Shown: piece by piece, positions 5,104-9,623 of the stretch
Position numbering within the stretch: position 1 is the stretch's first letter
Layout of the letters: the number at the start of each line of letters is the position of its first letter
Notes under the pieces: generated by a model
What the model was told of the DNA's origin: nothing
The model's input: the letters and a program-made list of their open reading frames with translations, nothing else
The model's database searches: none
Assembly: GCA_036399695.1 (NCBI GenBank)
Contig: DASWMP010000038.1
Span: 1 to 9,623, forward strand
Length of the DNA stretch: 9,623 bases
Reading direction: 5' to 3'
Source of the DNA: DASVEE01 sp036399695
Lineage (GTDB): Bacteria > Acidobacteriota > Thermoanaerobaculia > Gp7-AA8
Position numbers and translations under genes: made by a program

Positions 5104-7130
5104 GGCTTCTCTCCGACACGCACGACGCCGCCCGCGGCCACGACTCGCGTGACACAAGCCTGCGGCTGCGCCGGATCGCAGAGCGTGTATTCACCCGGCT
5201 CCAGGTACACGACCACGCCTTCTTCGGTGATCCAGGAGGGCATGCCGGCGCCGATGTACGGCGTTGGCAACAGCCAGCGGAGGCGACCCTGTGCGGCGCC
5301 GGAACGAACGGTCTGATCCAGCGAGCGGACGATCAGCCGCCCGCCGGCGTCGTTCATGACGATGTGAATCCGCTCGGCGGGATCGCCGAGCGGCAGCTCG
5401 ATGAGCTTCGCCGGCAGCCCGGGTGCGACGATGGCCATCGTGATGGAGGTCGTGCCGGGCTCCGGCTCGATGCTGAAACGGCCGCTGGGACTGCTGGTCT
5501 GCTGACCGAGGATCGAAGCCAGTGGACTTCGGTAGGTGATCTGGGCGCCGGCAACCGGGTGCCCTGCCGCTGTCGTCAGCCACGCCTCGTATTTGACGGA
5601 TCGACGCACCACCAGCGTGACGGGGTCGGTATCTTCGTCGATCTCGACGTTCATCGGCGAGGAGCGACCGCGCTTCGATTGAGCCTCGATCAGCACGGCG
5701 CCAGGCTTGATGCCGACCAGCTCGAACGTGCCGTCCTCGGCGAGGATGTCGGCGATCGGCTTTCCTTGTCGAAAGATCAACACGCCGGCTTTCACCGGGT
5801 TATCGTCCTCGTCGACCACTCGGCCGGAGATGTGGCCACTCGGCAGCGCCACATCGAGCTTTCGATCGCGGGCGATCTCGACCTTCTCTTCTTCGAAGCT
5901 CTGGTCGTTCCCGATGAGTTTCGGTTCGAGCTTCCACATCCCCTCGAACGGCAGCACGAGCCGAAACTCTCCGTCGTCGCCGGAGGTCGCCGTCACGAGC
6001 TCGCCGCTGCCCGGCGTGAACTTCAGGCGCGCTGCGACACCGCGGTCCCCGATGTGCACTCTCCCCGTCACCGCCACCGACTCAACGGCGATGAATACCT
6101 CGGCCATGTCCGGTTCTACATCGATTCTCTGTGACGCCTGAACGGCGCCGGTACTGTCGGCGAGCTCCACTGCGTAAAGGCCCGTCTCCACGGCTTTCCC
6201 GCTCCAATGTCCGTCCGGCGAGACCATCCCTTTCGCCACCGTCACCTGATAGGGAGTCTCGGTGTCGTAACGCAGCAGGCGCAGTTGCCACGCTTTGCCC
6301 GTGTGATCGACAGCGGGTGAGACAGCGACACCGACATCAGCCAGCCGGCCGAGGAGCAGTGCTTTTTTCGCGACCGTCTCCCCTTGGCCGCTGACGTTCA
6401 CCTCCAGGGCCGGCGCACGGGAATGAGCCGGAGCTTCGGCCCACAAGCGCCATGTTCCTGCCGGAACACCGGTGAACTGGAAAAACCCCCGGCGGTTTGG
6501 TCTGGCCGTCGACGCACTCAGGCGCAGTTCGTGGGTGGGCACGCCATAGGTCAACGGCGAAAGCCGAACCGTAGCTTTCGTCAAATCCGCATCTTTGACG
6601 TCCGAGGCGATCCATCCGGCAATGCTGGCGCCGCGGGTGAGATTGATTGGAGGGACGGTGACGGCTCGTGCCTGGGAGAGTGCGGCGTCCCAGACGTAAT
6701 GCGGCGCGAAACCAGAAGCCTCCAGCCGCACATCGAGCGGCAGTGCCGGTAAACGGCAGCGCCACTCGCCCTTCTCATCGACCGGGCAGCTCACCTTCAC
6801 CGGCTCGCGCTTCAACTCGATCGAAGCCGTGACCGTGCGCGGCATCGTGGTCTCTCCGCGCGGCAACTCGACCCGTCCGCGAAGCTCGGCAGCCGGCCAG
6901 AGAGTCCACTGCGCGGTGCCTTCGGAGATCGTCAGTGGAGGCGCCCAGTGTGTTGCCGGCTCGACGAGCGTGACATGCGCTTCACCCTCGGTGCGAAGCA
7001 CGATCGGTGCATTGGTCGCGGCACGCACATGTTGCCCGTCCACTTCGAGCACGATCTGTTCAGGCGTGTTACCGGAGGCAGAGATCACCTGCACGACAAC
7101 CGCCGCAAGGACAGCGCCGAAGGTGTTCAT
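5100..7130 (-). CDS. Secreted protein with carboxypeptidase-regulatory-like repeats
   Basis: A 676-residue probable periplasmic or surface protein. It has an N-terminal signal peptide (to about residue 20, ISAS) followed by a string of beta-sandwich modules and no catalytic motif. The clearest carboxypeptidase-regulatory-like (transthyretin-like) repeat is at about 430-485, with ISGRVVDEDDNPVKAGVLIF and EDGTFELVGIKPGAVLIEAQ. Similar but weaker modules lie near 352-400, 512-580 and 165-245 (IAGWIASDV, GFFQFTGVPAGTWRLWAEAP). A cysteine pair lies near the C terminus (in CDPAQPQAC) and another at 115 and 125. These folds usually bind carbohydrate or protein partners or act as spacers. The start is ATG 7130, sharing its A with the upstream TGA; a GTG one codon earlier is possible. 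It belongs to the three-gene minus-strand operon. Exact function is unknown. Confidence 0.8.
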   Translation of the reverse strand: MNTFGAVLAAVVVQVISASGNTPEQIVLEVDGQHVRAATNAPIVLRTEGEAHVTLVEPATHWAPPLTISEGTAQWTLWPAAELRGRVELPRGETTMPRTVTASIELKREPVKVSCPVDEKGEWRCRLPALPLDVRLEASGFAPHYVWDAALSQARAVTVPPINLTRGASIAGWIASDVKDADLTKATVRLSPLTYGVPTHELRLSASTARPNRRGFFQFTGVPAGTWRLWAEAPAHSRAPALEVNVSGQGETVAKKALLLGRLADVGVAVSPAVDHTGKAWQLRLLRYDTETPYQVTVAKGMVSPDGHWSGKAVETGLYAVELADSTGAVQASQRIDVEPDMAEVFIAVESVAVTGRVHIGDRGVAARLKFTPGSGELVTATSGDDGEFRLVLPFEGMWKLEPKLIGNDQSFEEEKVEIARDRKLDVALPSGHISGRVVDEDDNPVKAGVLIFRQGKPIADILAEDGTFELVGIKPGAVLIEAQSKRGRSSPMNVEIDEDTDPVTLVVRRSVKYEAWLTTAAGHPVAGAQITYRSPLASILGQQTSSPSGRFSIEPEPGTTSITMAIVAPGLPAKLIELPLGDPAERIHIVMNDAGGRLIVRSLDQTVRSGAAQGRLRWLLPTPYIGAGMPSWITEEGVVVYLEPGEYTLCDPAQPQACVTRVVAAGGVVRVGEKP

Positions 7131-7378
7131 CACACGAGAAAACAGGGGTCACCAGCACATTTTTCGAAGCACTGCGCCGGCTGGCCCGGCATGCGATAGC
7201 AGAAGACCTCGACCTTGCAGCCGGCGTACAGCGCACCGTTCGCCTCGCTGTAAAGGACAGGATCCTTACAGTAGAGGCGTTGGTCGCCCCCCGGGACACA
7301 GAGCTGGCAAGCGACCGAAGCGGGAACGACCAGGGCGAGCAGAAGAATGGCGATGAGCATTGCGCGCAAGGAACGCAT
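7130..7378 (-). CDS. Small cysteine-rich secreted protein
   Basis: I do not recognise a family. From ATG 7378 it is 82 residues: a basic N terminus (MRSLRAM), a hydrophobic signal segment (LIAILLLALVVPASVA) and a mature part of about 59 residues with eight cysteines, spaced as CQLC, YCK, GCK, FCY, QCFEKC and PCF. It should be exported and disulfide-bonded; the Cys after SVA is a weak lipobox candidate. I favour ATG 7378 because GGAGGG (7394-7389) lies 11 bases upstream and the promoter -10 at 7411-7416 leaves a leader of about 26 bases. ATG 7387 sits too close to that site, and ATG 7396 would leave almost no leader. Its TGA overlaps the next start as TGATG, so it is translationally coupled to the 676-residue protein. 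Confidence 0.72.
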   Translation of the reverse strand: MRSLRAMLIAILLLALVVPASVACQLCVPGGDQRLYCKDPVLYSEANGALYAGCKVEVFCYRMPGQPAQCFEKCAGDPCFLV

Positions 7379-7410
7379 AGGTGTCATTCCCTCCATAAAG
7401 CCGTAATCGC

Positions 7411-7438
7411 ATTATAGAGAGCCGGGAACGTCCGTCAA
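7411..7438 (-). promoter_or_regulatory. Sigma-70-type promoter of the secreted-protein operon
   Basis: On the minus strand TTGACG (7438 to 7433) and a perfect TATAAT (7416 to 7411) are separated by 16 bases, the best promoter match in the window. Initiation is expected near 7404, giving a short leader with a GGAGGG ribosome site. It should drive the cysteine-rich, carboxypeptidase-like and PDZ genes as one transcript. Confidence 0.7.
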
Positions 7439-7448
7439 CCAGTTGACG
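7433..7448. promoter_or_regulatory. CGTCAAC-CA-GTTGACG palindrome, possible operator
   Basis: A perfect 7-base inverted repeat with a 2-base centre covers the whole -35 box of the minus-strand promoter and ends 15 bases before the nfo ATG. A dimeric regulator bound here would block the operon and could also affect nfo. The regulator is not encoded in the window and I do not recognise the site. Confidence 0.45.
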
Positions 7449-7463
7449 TTCTCACCCGGTCCA

Positions 7464-8336
7464 ATGTCCCGTTTCCACTTTCCCGACGCTCCGGGCGACC
7501 TCATCGGCGCACATCTTTCGACCAAAGGCGGGCTGCATACCGTGTTCGAGCGGGCGGCCGAAATCGACGCCTCGTCTGTAGCGCTGTTCGCCAAGAATTC
7601 CAGCCAGTGGAAGGGGAAGGAGCTGACTCCGGACGACTGCTCGCTATTCAGTTCGAAACGGACCGTGCGGCCGCTGCTGACGCATGCCTCCTATCTCATC
7701 AACCTGGCGAGCACGGATGCGGAGGTGCATCGCAAATCGATCATCGGGATGGTCGACGAGTTGGACCGGGCGGAACGCCTCGGCAGCCATGCGGTCGTGC
7801 TGCATCCCGGCGCGCATCTCGGCGCCGGCGCGGATGCGGGGCTCGACCAGATTGCCCGTTCGCTCGATCGGGTGCATGCGGCCATTCCTGACCACCGCGT
7901 CGTGACGCTGCTGGAAACGGCGGCGGGACAGGGCACGTGCGTCGGCTGTACGTTCGAGGAGCTGGGGACGATCATCGACCTCATCGACGACAAGCGGCGC
8001 GTAGGGATCTGCTTCGATACCTGTCACGTCTTCGCCGCCGGTTACGACATGCGCACGCGCGACGGCTACGAACGGACCATCGACGAGATGCTCGAACATG
8101 TCGAGCTGGAGAACGTCGGCGCGTTCCATCTGAACGATTCGAAGAAGCCGCTCGGCTCGCGCGTCGACCGGCACGAGCACATTGGCGACGGGGCGCTCGG
8201 CCTCGAGCCGTTCCGTTTCCTGCTGAACGACGCGCGCTTCCGCTTCGTGCCGAAACTGATCGAGACGCCGAAAACAGTCGAGGTCGAGTCGGACCGGAAA
8301 AACATGGCCACTCTGCGCAGTCTCCTTGCGGCTTAG
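7464..8336 (+). CDS. nfo: Endonuclease IV (AP endonuclease)
   Basis: A 290-residue metal-dependent AP endonuclease of the Nfo family. It cuts the backbone 5' to abasic sites and removes 3'-blocking groups in base-excision repair. All nine family metal ligands can be placed: H74 (THASY), H114 (LHPGAH), E151 (LLETAAG), D185 and H188 (CFDTCH), H222 (AFHLND), D235 and H237 (DRHEHIG) and E267 (LIETPK). The opening IGAHLSTKGGL and the AKNSSQW segment are typical, as is the length. ATG 7464 is chosen because the conserved domain starts about ten residues later; an upstream TTG at 7443 would add seven residues and overlap the palindrome. No Shine-Dalgarno sequence or strong promoter is visible. It is divergent from the secreted-protein operon. 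Confidence 0.95.
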   Translation: MSRFHFPDAPGDLIGAHLSTKGGLHTVFERAAEIDASSVALFAKNSSQWKGKELTPDDCSLFSSKRTVRPLLTHASYLINLASTDAEVHRKSIIGMVDELDRAERLGSHAVVLHPGAHLGAGADAGLDQIARSLDRVHAAIPDHRVVTLLETAAGQGTCVGCTFEELGTIIDLIDDKRRVGICFDTCHVFAAGYDMRTRDGYERTIDEMLEHVELENVGAFHLNDSKKPLGSRVDRHEHIGDGALGLEPFRFLLNDARFRFVPKLIETPKTVEVESDRKNMATLRSLLAA

Positions 8337-8348
8337 CGCGAGCTTCGT

Positions 8349-8354
8349 TAAAGT
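8349..8354 (+). promoter_or_regulatory. Weak -10-like TAAAGT for icd
   Basis: TAAAGT precedes the icd ATG by nine bases, the same spacing as at argF and the DUF1858 gene. It is a poorer hexamer and no -35 is evident. icd may instead be read through from nfo, whose stop is only 27 bases upstream of the ATG. Confidence 0.25.
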
Positions 8355-8363
8355 CCGCCGCCT

Positions 8364-9584
8364 ATGGCGAACCCACAGTCCGGCACGCGCATCGGCTACG
8401 AGAACAACCGCATCGTCGTCCCCGACGACCCGATCATTCCGTACATCGAAGGCGACGGCACCGGGCCCGACATCTGGCGCGCCACGCAGTACGTCATCGA
8501 CGGCGCGGTCGAGAAGGTCACGGGCGGCAAGAAGAAGATCCATTGGCTCGAAGTCTTCGCCGGCGACAAGGCCAAGGCGCAGTTCGACGATTACCTGCCG
8601 CCGCAGACGCTGGACGCATTGCAGCACTACCGCGTGTCGATCAAGGGACCGCTGGCGACGCCGGTCGGCGGCGGCATCCGCTCGCTGAACGTCACGCTCC
8701 GGCAGGTGCTCGACCTCTACGCGTGCGTCCGTCCGGTGCGCTACTTCACCGGCGTCCCCTCCCCGGTGCGCGAGCCGGAGAAGGTCGACATGGTGATCTT
8801 CCGCGAGAACACGGAAGACGTCTACGCCGGCATCGAATGGCCGGCGAACACGGACCTGGCGAATCAGGTCATCGATTTCCTGAACTCGATGGAGCGCCGC
8901 TCGACGAAGATCCGCGAAGGCTCGGCCATCGGCATCAAGCCGATCTCCGAGTTCGGCTCGAAGCGCCTCGTGCGCAAAGCGATCGAGTACGCCATCGCCA
9001 CGAAGCGCGACTCCGTGACGCTCGTCCACAAGGGCAACATCATGAAGTTCACCGAAGGGGCCTTCAAGGATTGGGGCTACCAGCTCGCCCGCGAGGAGTT
9101 CGGCCATGTGACGATCCCGGAGTCGGAGCTCACGGGCGCCGCACCGGCGGGCAAGATCGTGATCAAGGACCGCATCGCCGACTCGATGTTCCAGCAGGTG
9201 CTGCTGCGTCCTTCCGAGTATTCAGTGCTGGCCACGACGAACCTCAACGGCGACTACATCTCCGATGCCCTCGCCGCGCAGGTCGGCGGCCTCGGCATGG
9301 CCCCGGGCTCCAATGAGTCCGACGAAGTGGCGATCTTCGAAGCGACCCACGGTACCGCGCCGAAATACGCGAACCAGGACGTGATCAACCCCGGCTCGCT
9401 GATCCTCTCCGGCGTGATGATGATGCGCCACCTCGGCTGGCACGACGTGGCCGACGCCATCGAGCGCGGTCTGGCCAAGACCATCCAGCAGAAGACCGTG
9501 ACCTACGATCTCGAGCGCCAGATGGCCGGCGCCACGAAGGTCAAGACCAGCGAGTTCGCCCGGCACATCGTGGAGAACATCTAG
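8364..9584 (+). CDS. icd: NADP-dependent isocitrate dehydrogenase
   Basis: A 406-residue homodimeric enzyme of the E. coli Icd type, which oxidises isocitrate to 2-oxoglutarate and CO2 in the TCA cycle. The isocitrate site is IRSLNVTLRQ (105-114, with S107, N109, R113) plus R123 and R147, and Y154 and K223 match the catalytic pair. Metal ligands fall at D297 and D301 (NGDYISDALAAQ), with D273 nearby in sequence. HGTAPKY (329-335, with K334 and Y335) and YDLER (Y381, R385) are the residues that select NADP over NAD. S107 matches the serine phosphorylated by AceK in enterobacteria, but no aceK is present here. The gene is full-length and ends two bases before the 37-base repeat. Confidence 0.96.
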   Translation: MANPQSGTRIGYENNRIVVPDDPIIPYIEGDGTGPDIWRATQYVIDGAVEKVTGGKKKIHWLEVFAGDKAKAQFDDYLPPQTLDALQHYRVSIKGPLATPVGGGIRSLNVTLRQVLDLYACVRPVRYFTGVPSPVREPEKVDMVIFRENTEDVYAGIEWPANTDLANQVIDFLNSMERRSTKIREGSAIGIKPISEFGSKRLVRKAIEYAIATKRDSVTLVHKGNIMKFTEGAFKDWGYQLAREEFGHVTIPESELTGAAPAGKIVIKDRIADSMFQQVLLRPSEYSVLATTNLNGDYISDALAAQVGGLGMAPGSNESDEVAIFEATHGTAPKYANQDVINPGSLILSGVMMMRHLGWHDVADAIERGLAKTIQQKTVTYDLERQMAGATKVKTSEFARHIVENI

Positions 9585-9586
9585 TG

Positions 9587-9623
9587 TCGGAGTGCGGTGG
9601 CGTGCGGAGGGTGTCTCAAACCG
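9587..9623 (+). repeat. 37-base post-stop repeat, right copy
   Basis: This is the plus-strand copy of the element at 106-142 (34 of 37 bases identical). It begins TCGGAGTGCGGTGGCG two bases after the icd TAG and runs to the window edge, so its true length is unknown. Relative to its gene it has the same orientation and spacing as the left copy. No stem strong enough to be called an intrinsic terminator is visible within the part seen. Confidence 0.75.

Noticed and set aside
7644..9107. 487-codon minus-strand open frame opposite nfo and icd
   Set aside because: It lies antisense to two fully conserved enzymes and has no recognisable motif, as expected from codon bias.
7937..9316. 459-codon plus-strand frame overlapping nfo and icd
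   Set aside because: Arg/His/Pro-rich shadow in another frame of two clearly identified genes.
106..9623. Inverted 37-base copies at both ends as the termini of a 9.5-kb transposon or island
   Set aside because: The interior is ordinary housekeeping genes with no transposase or integrase, and each copy is fixed two bases behind a stop codon. An interspersed repeat explains this better; the symmetry comes partly from where the window ends.

Overview
The window is a GC-rich bacterial chromosome segment carrying mostly housekeeping genes, with intergenic gaps full of small repeats. The mix of a MoaD/MoaE pair, a NUDT19-like Nudix protein, an LACTB2-like metallo-beta-lactamase-fold protein, carboxypeptidase-regulatory-like envelope proteins and dispersed palindromic repeats fits an Acidobacteriota-type genome. 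That assignment is an inference from gene content, not a proof. Most genes have no recognisable Shine-Dalgarno sequence, and several start 7 to 9 bases after a TANNNT -10-like hexamer, so leaderless transcripts look common here.

Layout, left to right. Positions 1-143 are a gap with a hairpin repeat (22-48) and a 37-base repeat (106-142). A small minus-strand DUF1858-type redox-disulfide gene (145-351) shares a 26-bp divergent promoter region with a plus-strand run of moaD, moaE, a Nudix hydrolase and an MBL-fold hydrolase (378-2521). The gap 2522-2666 holds a 70-base near-perfect palindrome, a 9-base tandem array and the probable argF promoter. argF (ornithine carbamoyltransferase, 2667-3593) follows, then an inverted and tandem repeat (3594-3660), then a membrane-anchored SH3-TonB protein (3666-4691). 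A hairpin at 4699-4725 separates it from a convergent three-gene minus-strand operon, read right to left: a small cysteine-rich secreted protein, a 676-residue secreted protein with carboxypeptidase-regulatory-like repeats, and a secreted PDZ protein. The operon has overlapping stop/start codons and the best sigma-70-type promoter in the window, with a palindrome over its -35 box. Divergent from it are nfo (endonuclease IV) and icd (NADP-type isocitrate dehydrogenase). The window ends in a second copy of the 37-base repeat.

How the genes work together. MoaD and MoaE form molybdopterin synthase. The Nudix and MBL genes are probably cotranscribed with them, but a functional link is unproven. 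ArgF, Nfo and Icd act in arginine synthesis, base-excision repair and the TCA cycle. The three-gene secreted operon is the least understood unit and the best candidate for an undescribed envelope function. Nothing in the window is a clear defence system, mobile island or CRISPR locus. The most distinctive signals are the 37-base element placed exactly 2 bases after the stop codon of two unrelated genes, the large palindrome, the overlapping leaderless-type divergent promoters and the coupled secreted operon.
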